In this document: in pieces, positions 31,525 to 41,980 of the stretch
How positions within the stretch are numbered: the first letter of the stretch is position 1
Layout of the letters: every line of letters starts with the position of its first letter
DNA from: Chamaelirium japonicum
Lineage: Eukaryota; Streptophyta; Magnoliopsida; Liliales; Melanthiaceae
Length of the DNA stretch: 64,000 nucleotides
Reading direction: 5' to 3'
NCBI GenBank assembly: GCA_947650365.1
Contig: OX393552.1
Coordinates: 18,626,351-18,690,350, forward strand
Notes under the pieces: model-generated
Seen by the model: only the letters and a program-made list of their open reading frames with translations
Told to the model about the DNA's origin: nothing
The model's database searches: none
Position numbers and translations under genes: made by a program

Positions 31525-33661
31525 TGTTGGAAATTAATCCGTGGTCGAGGCTCGCAGCGAAAGCGATTTGGCGGTCGAAAGACCGTTCATGGTGCACGTT
31601 ACACGATTTAAACTTTCATAGAAACTAATCTACATATGTGTGCATGTGTATGCACGAGAATCGAAAAACCCCTAACGGCAATCTAGCGTAATGATTAACT
31701 AGCATGGATGCAAATCATAATGCTCGCTAGATCTACATGTTAGAATACACATACCTTTCGTACGGATCTTTTAACCGCGGAGAATTATCTTCTTTGTCGA
31801 TGGAGACGGAAGATCGTTCGCGAAGATGCCGATGGTACGATTGGAGACGTTACCTTCTTGTTCACCCAATCTCACACGATGCACAGAACGTCGCTCTCGG
31901 ATCTCTGAGTGCCTCCGAAGAATGACCCTTCTCCTTCTTCAGAACTCCACGCGAGGAAGACGAAGTAGCAAGCGGGAAACGGGAGATAGATTAGGGAGAG
32001 AACTAGAGAGATGAGAGGAGAGGGGGGGTCGGTTTTTTGCATCCAGAGGGCCGGTGCCCTATAGGCCCTTTTATAGGGCCGGCCTACCCCCTTGGATAAG
32101 GATCCAAGGGGATAAAGACCTCCCACTATTATCTCTCCATTATCTCCTTTTTATCTCTCGTCGTATTTATCCGTTTTCCCACTTTTTAGGGCTCGACTTT
32201 ATCCGTTTTATCGCCCTATCCCTATCTATATGGCTGGCCCTATAGATGAGGGATTCTTATCCCTACATCATAGGGCTGGCCCTAGCAAGGTGTCCCACTA
32301 CTAGGGTCGGCCAACAGTGAGGTCCGGCAGAGTGAGGTTTTTACCAAAACACCCTGACGCCTCATTTTGACCATTTCTAGCGTGCGATACCTAGCAGCCA
32401 TTACTTAAGTGATATCTACTAGTTACCTACTATTAACTGAGGCCACCGGAGGGTGCCTCTAGCAAAGTCAACTAGTCAACACGCAACATACCCCGGTGCA
32501 TCGCACCTATGCAGCGAAGTTCACTTATGGCTAGGGATTACTACATGCGACCCAGTACTAGTCTCGGATTTAACCCATAGTACTTGTATGTAGTTACGCA
32601 TCTACCGTGCTCTAGTGCCAAGCACACACGGAGCGTATACTTCTTTCTTCCTCCTAGTGCTTATGGTGTTCCGAGGAGATGGTTCGAGAACCGTACATAA
32701 TGTTGATAAGGTGAAACCATCAGGGACCGGGGTTCATGGCTTCCAACTCAAGCTTGATCGACACACTACCCGAGTGTACCATCGATCCTCTGAGCTTGAG
32801 TTAACCTGCGTAGCCACCCAGAGTGCGACGCAGGCTGCACTCTAATTCACCCAGACTTACTATGTTCTCCATCATACCCCTGCTCTCCGCTTAGTAGTGG
32901 TAAACCCGTTGTCCCTCCACTTGATGCCATGATTCACTTCGAGCGGTGAAGACTACCGTCAGACTTGAATGATCATATGACCTGGTTCCTTCCAGGTTGA
33001 CCTATACATCGTACCTCTGATTACCCCGTCGAGTAATCGAACCCGGTCAACAGTCAAACTGGTGACCACCAGGCCTGGGTTTGGTACAGTGTAAGTCACA
33101 CCAAGGAACGTACCTCCCTTTAGGGGTGTGGATGGCCTGCAGGAGTGACACGCTAATGCAACGCCAGCCGGGTAACCCAGTACACTGTGGTTTTGGATCA
33201 CTGCATATGGATCCTCACACATTGGTGCGACAAAGCATCACACAACTGGTTAGTCCATCAGACGTGGTTCCTCAGGGTTTAGGACCGTTTTACCCTAAGC
33301 AGAAACACGGCTTAGTGTACCAGTGTCTGCTCACTGATCTGTACACCGTGTTAGTTCCGTTCAGCCACAGACACTGTGCCTGGTGATGACCATGGTGAAG
33401 ACATCCCATGAACTGTTATCGCCAATAGCTTATCATGATGAGGCGACCAACCTGATCATAGCTGCGAACTTATTTAGATTATATGGGACCAATCCACTCA
33501 GTCTTCAACTCAGTGGACTACCATATAACCATGGCTCTCTGTTCTTAAAAGAACACGTAACTATGTTACGCACCTATATGCATCTCATATAATAATAACT
33601 ATCAATCTTTATTAGACCAAAACATAAAGTTTTACAAGCTTAGAACACATCAATCCTAACA
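31525..33661 (-). repeat. 5' LTR of Copia element B
   Basis: This 2137-bp LTR matches 4359-6495 along its full length, with differences denser in the first 600 bp. The minus-strand TATA candidate CTATAAAAGG lies near 32067-32076. It is followed by the TCTAC target duplication. Confidence 0.92.
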
Positions 33662-34021
33662 TCTACAAGTAGTACACGTAGTACAGTTTTCGATGGTTCT
33701 AAGCGGGTTGCGCTATTAATGGCCTTGCGCATATATCTTTTCTTGTATGTTTCTAGGGAGCAGCCCTGGTCCCAAAGTTGCGCCCTCACAACGACATACA
33801 TATAGGTAAGTCCTAATAGGGGTGTGAGCAATGCGACACCCCGCCTCATGGGTCTTGGACTTATTAAGAGTTTTAAACTCATCCTACCCCTTGCTTTTAA
33901 TAAGCACTGACATCATAAGGACGGGAGCATTATTCAGTGCTCCTCATTTTTAATCACTACTATAGTTTGTTTCTACCCATTGAACCTCCGTGAGGTTGGG
34001 TTCCCACTGCGGTGATCTTTC
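33662..34021 (-). other. 3' untranslated segment of element A, right part
   Basis: This segment lies between the end of the RNase H coding region of element A and the insertion point of element B. Its counterpart on the other side is 4157-4358. It is non-coding. B therefore landed between pol and the polypurine tract of A. Confidence 0.7.
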
Positions 34022-37000
34022 TTATGGGCTTAATCCCATCCCCCTCGACGATTCTAAGACCACTGTCCTCGAGAGGCCCTTAGTTAAATGATCTGCCAAA
34101 TTCTTTTCGGATCTAACAAAGTCTAAGGCAATTATTTGATTTTTCATCTTATATCTGAGAGATCTATGTCTCATTTTCAGATATCGATTTATTTTCACAT
34201 CAGCGTTTTCTTGATTACATTTATCAATAGCTGATCGACAATCACAATGGATAGATATAGTCGGTAAAGGCTTTTCTATCAATGGGATCTCATATAGAAG
34301 ATCTTGAAGCCATTCTGCTTCTGTGCTAGTGGTATCTAGCGCTATCAATTCTGATTCCATAGTACTCCTAGCTATAACGGTCTGTTTGGTGGATTTCCAA
34401 GATATGGCTCCACCTCCTAGTAGGAATACATATCCGGTTGTGGACTTAATATCTATTGAGTCACTAATCCAGTTAGCATCAGAGTATCCCTCTAATACAG
34501 CTGGATATCCACTATAGTGGAGACCGTATGATATGGTTCCCTTAAGGTATCTAAAAATTCTTTCTAACGCATTCCAATGGGACAAATTTGGATTAGACGT
34601 ATAACGACTAAGTCTATTTACCGCGTAAGCGATATCGGGTCGAGTATAGTTTGCTATAAAACCTAGCGATCCTATGATTTGAGCATACTCGCTCTGTAGT
34701 CTAGGAAGTCCAGTATTCTTTGTCAGATGGGTATTTGGATCATATGGTGTGGATACTGGTTGGCAATCGGGGTCATAAAATTTCCTAAGGATTTTCTCGA
34801 CATAGTGGGATTGGGATAACACTAAACCATTGTTCTTCCTAATGATCTTAGTGTTCAAAATAACGTCGGCTTGTCCTAGATCTTTTATGTCGAAGTTTTG
34901 GGACAAAAAATGTTTGATAGCATTTATGATTTGTATGTTTGAACCGAATATTAGAATATCGTCAACATATAAACATAAAATGACAACATTATTACCATCT
35001 ACTTTATGGTATACACATTCATCCATTGTATTGATATCAAATCCATAGGATAAGATAACTTCATCGAATTTCATGTGCCATTGTTTTGGGGCTTGTTTAA
35101 GTCCATAGAGGGATCGAATTAACTTACACACCTTTCCCTCTTGTCCAGGTGCAGTAAATCCCTCAGGTTGGTCCATGTATATTTCCTCATTAAGGTCGCC
35201 ATTCAAGAAAGCGGTCTTAACATCCATTTGATGTATGACTAGCTTATAGATTGAAGCTAAGGCGATGGGGATCCTAATCGTGGTTATCCTAGCGACAGGT
35301 GAGTAGACATCAAAGTAGTCTACCCCTTGTTTTTGGGTAAAACCCTTGGCTACAAGACGTGCCTTAAATTTATCTATGGTACCGTCGGGTCTAAGCTTTT
35401 TCTTAAACACCCATTTACATCCTATGGTTTTACAACCAGGAGGTAAATTGGTGAGTTCCCAGGTATGGTTTTGAAGTATGGATTGGATCTCGTTATCTAT
35501 GGCTTTTTTCCAAAAAGGTGAGTCTATGGACTTCATTGCATCTGTATAGGTGGAGGGAGAGTTCTCCACCATAAGTGCATAGAAGTCATCAAAGACTTTC
35601 TCTACACAGGCACGTTTACTCCTCCTAGGTTCGGTTTGGGTTAGCGGTTCAATCTGGTCTTCAGTAACTAATTGGACGTCAGGTTTGATCTGAGTCACCT
35701 GATTAGAACTGGAGGCCTGGTTATTAGTATTAATCCTAGTGTTGATCCTAGTCTTATAAGGGAAGATATTTTCGAAGTATGAGGCATCTCTAGCTTCGAT
35801 TATGGTGTTATTGGCTATTTCGCTTATTTCAGAGTTAAACACTAAAAATCGATTAGCGTTACTATCTGAAGCGTAGCCAATAAAGATGGCATCTACAGTC
35901 TTAGGTCCTATCTTCTTTCTTTTGTTATCGGGGATTTTTACCTTAGCTAGACACCCCCACACTTTTAAATATTCTAAGTTAGGTTTTATATGTTTCCATA
36001 CTTCGTATGGGGTTAAGTCATTGTGTTTGAAAGGAATGCGGTTAAGGATAAAAAAGGCCGTCATAAGGGCTTCCCCCCATAAGTTCTCTGGCGCTCCAGA
36101 GCTTAGTAACATGGAATTGACCATGTTCATTAGGGTCCTGTTTTTCCTCTCCGCTACACCGTTGGATTGGAGAGTGTAAGGAGCTGTGACTTCATGGAGT
36201 ATTCCATAGTCATCACAGTATTCACTTAACTCATTTGAGGTGTACTCCCCTCCTCGGTCTGACCTAAGGATCTTAATGGTTTCGTCTAATTGGTTTTCAA
36301 CCAGAGCTCAGTAAATTTTAAATTTACTGAGTACTTCATCCTTAGTTTTAATAAGGTATAGGTGGCAATATTTTGAAGCGTCATCTATGAACGTTACAAA
36401 ATATCTATTGCCACCTCTCGAAGTTCTCCCAGAATCACAGACATCGCTGTGAATTAATTCAAGTATATAGGAGTCTTGATCGATGGTTTTAAAAGATTTC
36501 TTAGGTTGTTTGGCTTCTACGCATATCTCGCATTTGTCGAGATTCCTAGTATCGGATTTAGGAATAATGTTTAAGGTCATGAGTTTCTTAATAGAATTAT
36601 AATTTACATGACCTAGTCTTTGGTGCCAAGTAACCGAAGACTTAACATTCAGAATTGTAGATGAAGGATTAAAGACATTCAATTTGAATAAGCCATCACA
36701 GAGAAATCCTTTTCCAATAAAATTTGTTCATTTAGTTATTACAACTTTATTGGACTCGAATACAAGCTTATACCCATGTTGTACTAACAAGGACCCACTA
36801 ATAAGATTTCTCCTAATCTCCGGAACGTGGTGGACTCCGCGCAGGGTTAGGGTCTTCTCCGACGTCAGCTTCAAGTCGATCCGTCCTATCCCTAGCACAC
36901 GAGCCTCAGCATTGTTCCCCATGCTTACAGCTCCTCCACCTGAGACCTGATAGGTGGAAAACAAAGATTGATCAGAGTAAACATGAATGTTAGCTCCTGT

Positions 37001-38052
37001 GTCAATCCACCAATCAAATGCTTGAAAGCTTATGTTAACTTCAGGGGTGAAGAGAACAGACCTGAAAGCGGTCCCAAAAGAGCCAGCTCCAGAGGTCACC
37101 ATGTTGACTTGGGAGCCGGGTGGCATTTGACCATTCCTTCTTGGATTTGGAGGTGGTGCTGTCTTCTTGTAGAAGCATTGGTTGGTCATGTGATTGGTCC
37201 GACCGCAGACGTAGCAGCAACGCACTCCTTCCTTCTTTTGGTCCTTGGGATGGTTTGGGTTATGGTGCTATGGTATGGCTTCTTGGTATATGGCTTAGGC
37301 TTAGGGTGGAAGGGTTTCTTCTGGAACTTATGTCTAGGTTTTTGAAATGGCTTAGACGGTTGACCCTCTACGTTGTTGACCTTGGGTTTGGATTCAGAGG
37401 ATCCCTTTTCCCTGAGCCTATGTTGCTCCTCAATTCTAATAGAGTTTAGAACTTGAGTTAGGGTTAGGTCACCTTGGGTATGACTTAGGTGCTTAGAGAA
37501 CTCAGACCAAGAAGCAGGTAGTTTATCTATAAGACATGCTATTTGAAAGGTTTCATCAAGGGTGGAACCATTAGTCTTCAGATGTTGGACTAGGTTCTCA
37601 AACTCATGAATCTGATCATTCATGGGTTTGGAGTCAACCATTTTGAAGCTGTTGAAGTCTGACGCTTTGAAGCGTTTTACTCCAACATCATCTAGGCCAT
37701 ACTTACGCTCTAGGGTATCCCATAGCTCCTTAGGGTTTTGAATGGTATAGTAGATATCATATAGCCTATCAGATAAGGCCCCTAGGATCCTATGGAGGCC
37801 ATGGTAGTTGATTTCTTCTGGGGTTCTAATGGGAATGCTAGAAGTTGGTTCAGATTCAGGTTGAGAAGTGGAGGCTCGGGTACGACGAGTTTGGCTAGAC
37901 CCATTGGATACTCCTGGTGCGGTTTCACCTATGGCTGACAATAACCCAAGTGTGGTTAGCCAGAACCGCATCTGGTTTTGTCACCTCTTGATGTTAGACC
38001 CGTCAAACTTCTCGGGTTTGGCACTAAGGGTTTCACGGTTTGGTGAGGCCAT
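34022..38052 (-). pseudogene. gag-pol coding region of Copia element A (fossil)
   Basis: Read from 38052 downwards: a gag start (MASPNRETLSAKPEKFDGSN), the UBN2-type gag body (37971-37190), a CYVCGRTNHMTNQC zinc knuckle near 37200, a protease with WWIDTGANIH near 37000, GAG-pre-integrase WHQRLGHVNYNS near 36630, an integrase core near 36450, a further integrase part ([12 protein letters not shown]) near 36100, reverse transcriptase ([11 protein letters not shown] near 35400, [12 protein letters not shown] near 35210, YVDDILIFG near 34960) and RNase H ([12 protein letters not shown] near 34430). The pol type resembles Tnt1-94/Ivana-Oryco-like plant Copia proteins; the lineage is tentative. It is broken, with about four breaks; the reverse transcriptase-RNase H part is the best preserved. 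Confidence 0.9.
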
Positions 38053-38495
38053 TTCGGACCAAAGTTAGGAGTTGAAATCTGTGGATTGAAAAATGAGTTT
38101 TGTCAATTTTAAAGCACACTATATAGATTTGACTTTCAGAAGTCAAAATGAAACTTCCAAATCCTAACGGCCAGATGGGCTCCAGGTAGGAGGTGGAGCA
38201 CTAGGCTCGCTCAAATACCAAGCTACCTTGGGCAATTTAATGCCGGTTTGTCAAGCCTTTCTAGACACCGTAGGCAGTGGAATATTCCAAATAATGACTC
38301 TTATTCTTTTCTAAAATGTATGCTTTTAATTAACTTTTGTAGAAAACTAATTTTTACTAATAACTATAGCGCAACTTTTAACGACTAATAATGAAACTAT
38401 TTATTCTATGATAACAATACTAACAAAATGATTTGTACAATAGAGAATGATAAAATATAATAAACGATTTAATATTAACAATAAGTTTCTTGGAT
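38053..38495 (-). other. Leader of element A
   Basis: AT-rich, non-coding DNA lies between the gag start and the 5' LTR. Next to the LTR the minus strand reads ATCCAAGAAACTTATTG. This is not the initiator-methionine primer site found in elements B and D, so the priming tRNA is unknown. Confidence 0.65.
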
Positions 38496-39583
38496 TGTTG
38501 GAAATATAACCGTTCTATACTAGCAAATTTAGTGATTTAATCAATTCTTAAGATTAAACATTAATTAGCAAATGTTATTTTCGCAAACAAGGACAAATCA
38601 CAAAATTCTTTTAGGAATGGTTTGCCAAGGCAGAGCGGGTTCTATGGAACCGTCATTCACCTTGCCGAACTTTTCTAAAAGAGATAAACAATCTATCTAA
38701 AATATATCTAATTATTTAGATTTCTCTATTAGATGCAAGTCGATTATTTTAGATCTAATATTAGGACATAAGAAGAGTTAGAAACTCTGGCATGTGGTCG
38801 AAGCGTGCTAGGCACTGTCCCAAGAAACTTATTGCCCCCCTCGTGCGGGTCTCGTGGCAATGGTTCTCGGAGATACGGCGACCCCGGTCAGGCGACCTCC
38901 TTCTCGTCGGCACGACTCCAAGAAGGTTTTGCGAACCTCGTGAACTTTCAGGAACCCAGCGACTCGGATGACGATCTTCTCGAATCGGGGAGGCAGCACC
39001 ACAGCAGAGCCTTGGTCCGAGAGAGGAAGTCTCTTCGGAGCAAAGGGGCAGCACAACAGCACCACGATACGAGAGAATGGAAGAGGGAGAGGCAGTAAGC
39101 AGGGAGGAATTCCGATTTTCGGAGTGTACTCATCCCATGGCTACACCGGGCCTTATATAGGCCTCGGGCAGTTAATGGGAGGCTGAAAGAGGGGAGCGGT
39201 TAATGGGCTGCGATTAAGCCCATTAACCTCGCACGTTACAGCTCGCAGCGAGCCTGTATGTAACGTCTAGCATGCAGCGCTTCTCGCGTAACGGCTAGTG
39301 TCCCAAATAGTAAATAATAAATAGTGGAGGACTTAAAAGCAAAAAACAAAAATAGGGCAGGTGCGGACCAGACCGTGTCCGGGTCCGCGGGCGCACACAC
39401 ACGTGCCGCCCAGCCCATGCCCAAGCCCAAGCCCGGCCTGGCCCGGCTCGGCTCGGCTCGGCATGGCACGCACGCACGCGCGTGTGTGAGCTAGTGGAGC
39501 CCCTCCTCTAGTGTGATGACTAGTGGGGGGAAGTGGGCAAATCCTGATATGTTGGTAGGGGATTTCTCCCCTAACCGATATGG
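38496..39583 (-). repeat. 5' LTR of Copia element A, outer end missing
   Basis: It matches 3027 to about 4110 at roughly 98% apart from one short length difference, then stops matching at gatatgg and continues into unrelated sequence. It includes the symmetric TATA-like ccttatatagg near 39151-39161. Confidence 0.88.
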
Positions 39584-40082
39584 ATACTCTTGCTACATTA
39601 AAATCATGGTAGCAACCACAAAATATAGTATCACCCGATGAATAAATACTCTTTCTGATGACGAATGGATACTCTTTCTGGAGATGAATGTATACTCTTG
39701 CTATAATAGCTACAGTGAAATCATTGTAGCAATCGCTACATATATAGTGTTAATTGGTGAATGGATACTTTTACTGGAAATGAATGGATACTCTGGCTGG
39801 AGGGGCAATTTTATAATTTAAAGGATTTTTGGTTAAGGACTTGTTGTACAAACATGTCCTTCGGTAGGGACTTTAGTTAATATCCTAACAATTTGTATCC
39901 TTTAGCTTGAATAAAGATATGTGGAGGAATTTAGGACTAATTAATCCAAAAAAATACTAGCACACAACAATGAATTTTGCATAAAGTCCCGAACAAATAT
40001 TGATTTTTTTATATAAAACCTTCTCAGTTCTCAAATTTTTCCAGACAGGCATGGATAAAATGGTCATAAAAGTGACCTTGGG
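39584..40082. other. AT-rich DNA with short diverged repeats
   Basis: The phrase gaatg(g)atactctt(g/t)ct recurs at about 39582, 39645, 39664, 39690, 39760 and 39784, and a longer pair ('actcttgct...gtagcaa') occurs near 39590 and 39697. This suggests an old minisatellite or duplicated MITE remnant. No gene is seen. Confidence 0.45.
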
Positions 40083-40258
40083 ATGGTCTTGCAAAAATTA
40101 GGAATCGCGCGAGGGCTTCTTTATCTTCACGAAGATTCTCGGCTCAAGACAATTCATCGGAATATGAAGGCAAGCAACATCTTGGTACACGGGGACATGA
40201 ATCCTAAAATTTCGGACTTCGGTCTGGCAAGTCCATTCGGCGCAAACGAGACCCAGAG
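40083..40258 (+). pseudogene. CRK-type kinase fragment, plus-strand copy
   Basis: The plus strand encodes [19 protein letters not shown] followed by [10 protein letters not shown] and [18 protein letters not shown]. These are the catalytic and activation-loop regions (subdomains VIb-VII) of a cysteine-rich receptor-like kinase or related plant receptor kinase. The usual HRDLK is HRNMK here, so the catalytic Asp is replaced and the fragment could not be an active kinase even if expressed. Only about 55 residues remain, with no upstream glycine loop and no downstream APE region. It forms the left arm of an inverted repeat with the minus-strand copy at 40289-41295. Confidence 0.8.
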
Positions 40259-40462
40259 CACCTTCTCTTCATTCAATTACTTCCATACCTATACCATCAA
40301 ATATGGATCAAGTGTCATTCTCTGGGTCTCATTTGCGCCGAAAAGACTTGCCAGACCGAAGTCTGAAATTTTAGGATTCATGTCCCCGTCTAGCAAGATG
40401 TTGCTTGCCTTCAGATCCCGATGAATTATCTTGAGCCGAGAATCTTCGTGAAGATAAAGAAG
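40116..40462. repeat. Kinase-fragment inverted repeat (hairpin)
   Basis: Left arm 40116-40258 and right arm 40320-40462 are each 143 bp, read as reverse complements with nine mismatches (about 94% identity), and are separated by 61 bp. A transcript crossing it on either strand would fold into a long, nearly perfect hairpin made of kinase coding sequence. The homology originally extended further: right-arm sequence resumes at 41221-41243, after the retroposon. Confidence 0.9.
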
Positions 40463-41295
40463 CGGCGCTCTGTTTCCTTTTTCCCCCCTTTCTCTCGCGG
40501 CTAGGGTTAGGGTTCCCCCTCTCTTGGCCTCTCCGGTTGTCGGATGCGGCGCCGGGGAGGCCAGGGGATCCAATTCGGCGCTTCCTAATGGGTTGGAGCA
40601 GACCCTTCTCCTCCCCTGCACATAGGGGTCTCCCCCATCCAGACTGGCGTTTTGTTCTCGTAGATCGGGTTGCTAGGAGGCTCCCCAGCTCGGATCAACG
40701 GCTTCCACCCCCGATTCGACGGCTTCCTGGCCGACTGCAGCTGGATTTGGTGGATCCTGAACTCAGCCGAAATATGCCTTGGTTTTCAGTCCCTTAGTTG
40801 ATCGGTGGCGGAGCTGGCGATTCGAGGCGGCGACACTGGTTCGTGGCTGAGCGGAGTTCATCGGGCACCACTTCATTTCTGCCGGAGCTGGTGGTGGTGG
40901 TGGATCGATCGAAGACTCCATTTTGGTTAGCCCTCTTTTTGGATTTTCTTGGTTGAGCGATTGTTTGCTCCTTTTAGGTTGTTGGTCTAGTTTTCTCGCC
41001 GGAGATCCGGTGGTCAGTTTGGTTCGCCGGAGTGGCGACGGTTTATTCCTACTGGTGGGCAGGCTAGTTGGGTCTAACCAATTAGTGGTCTGGTTTTGTT
41101 TCGCCATCGAGTGACGGTTGGTTGTTCCTCCACCTGATGGTGGTTAATGTTGCGCCGACATGTGGCGTCTCCCGGAGGTCCGATTGAGACCTCCCCCCTT
41201 GCATCTACCAAAAAAAAAAAGAAGCCGTCGCGCGATTCCTAATATGTTCTTGTACCGAATATGCCAGTCGAGTTCCGTCTGGTGAGATTGATTAC
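40289..41295 (-). pseudogene. CRK-type kinase exon, minus-strand copy, split by a retroposon
   Basis: Read from 41295 downwards: TELDWHIRYKNILGIARRLL, then the retroposon (41217-40464), then [19 protein letters not shown] and [18 protein letters not shown]. The LDW...RY...[12 protein letters not shown]...HRDLK order is typical of DUF26 receptor kinases. The catalytic HRDLK and the DFG motif are intact. A splice-acceptor-like gctttttcttgcag ends at 41296 (minus), so this looks like the start of an internal kinase exon. After FGANETQ the homology ends, near where CRK genes usually have an intron. The DUF26 exon on the same strand (50120-49329) lies upstream in the right order for one gene. Confidence 0.78.
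40464..41217 (+). mobile_element. GC-rich poly(A)-tailed retroposon, 754 bp
   Basis: The insert starts ggcgctctgtttcc and ends in a run of A at 41209-41220. It is flanked by the 8-bp direct repeat AAAGAAGC (40456-40463 and 41218-41225) and interrupts the kinase exon, which resumes on both sides. Poly(A) plus target duplication means LINE-driven insertion. The body (ggctagggttaggg, gccggagctgg) looks like a plant LINE 5' region or a captured 5' untranslated region. No reverse transcriptase or endonuclease frame is present, so it is non-autonomous or internally deleted. Confidence 0.75.
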
Positions 41296-41468
41296 CTGCA
41301 AGAAAAAGCATAATTGACGCAAATAGTAATGCCAAAACAATACAATTAATAGGAGCTTGGCATTATCCAATGCTATTGACAATGGCTATAGAAAGAAAGC
41401 AAAAGTCGATAGAACTAATTAATCCGGATTAGGAGCTAGTCACCCAATAAACGAACATATATCTAATC

Positions 41469-41905
41469 TAGGGGTGTCAACGGGTCGGGTCGGGTCCAAA
41501 ACCCCTAGACCTGGACCCGACCCGTTTAACTAATCGTGTCTAGATCCTAAACCCGTACCCGACCCGCTAATAAACGGGTAGATCCGATAAGACCTGATAA
41601 GACCCGTTTACCACACGGGTCTATTCAGTTGACCAGATCCGACCCAATCCAACTCGACCCGACCTGACCCGATAGACCCGCTAGTACTATATATTATAGT
41701 ATCGGATTGCGGGTAGACCCGACCCGACACTACCTGTTGAATTTTAAACAGGTCTTACCAAGTCTACTGTGTCCAGACCCTAAACCCAGACCCGACCCGT
41801 TTATCAAACGTCTATCGTGTCAACCTGTTTACGACCCGAACCTGTTTATCCCTGACCCAGACCCGCTAACTTCGTGTCGGGTCGGGTCCGAAATTGCCAG
41901 CCCTA
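41469..41905. mobile_element. hAT-type MITE, copy 1 (437 bp)
   Basis: It starts TAGGGGTGTCAAC and ends TTGCCAGCCCTA (imperfect inverted ends), flanked by a perfect 8-bp direct repeat ATCTAATC (41461-41468 and 41906-41913), which is the hAT target size. The interior is full of gacccg/cgggtc units that can pair. It is non-coding. Two relatives lie at 54199 and 55114. Confidence 0.88.
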
Positions 41906-41980
41906 ATCTAATCCCTTTTTTTTTTGTTTGTATGATGGGTTACTGAGTCCGTTGTTCCCTCCAGAGAAGAATATGAATTG

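Larger units (their letters stand above)
4359..33661 (-). mobile_element. Copia element B, nested in element A (fossil)
   Basis: A Ty1/Copia element on the minus strand with two LTRs of identical length (2137 bp; 4359-6495 and 31525-33661). It is flanked by a perfect 5-bp target duplication TCTAC (4354-4358 and 33662-33666), placing the insertion in the 3' untranslated part of element A. Without the nested element C it is about 10 kb. It has a primer site matching initiator methionine tRNA, a leader of about 1.7 kb, gag with a zinc knuckle, and a full set of pol domains. The coding part is broken, with about five breaks. LTR difference is about 2-3% by eye. The long LTR and gag type suggest an Angela/TAR-like lineage; this placement is tentative. 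Confidence 0.92.
3027..39583 (-). mobile_element. Copia element A, outermost of the nest (fossil)
   Basis: A Ty1/Copia LTR retrotransposon on the minus strand, bounded by a 1130-bp LTR at 3027-4156 and a slightly shorter matching LTR at 38496-39583. Without the nested insertions it is about 7.2 kb. Parts in minus-strand order are: 5' LTR (right), leader, gag, protease, integrase, reverse transcriptase, RNase H (38052 to 34022), 3' untranslated segment split by element B, polypurine tract, 3' LTR (left). The element is broken, with about four breaks in its coding part, and its right LTR lacks its outer end, so no target duplication can be read. The LTRs differ by roughly 2% by eye, suggesting an age near one million years at the rate used for grasses. 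Confidence 0.88.

Noticed and set aside
40083-40424. Active receptor kinase gene on the plus strand
   Set aside because: Only about 55 residues of kinase homology remain, the catalytic Asp of HRD is replaced, and the frame runs on into the inverted copy.
41469-41905. Possible relation between the hAT MITE and the LTR of element C, both rich in gggtccgggtc
   Set aside because: The likeness is compositional. No aligned stretch longer than a few units and no shared ends were found.
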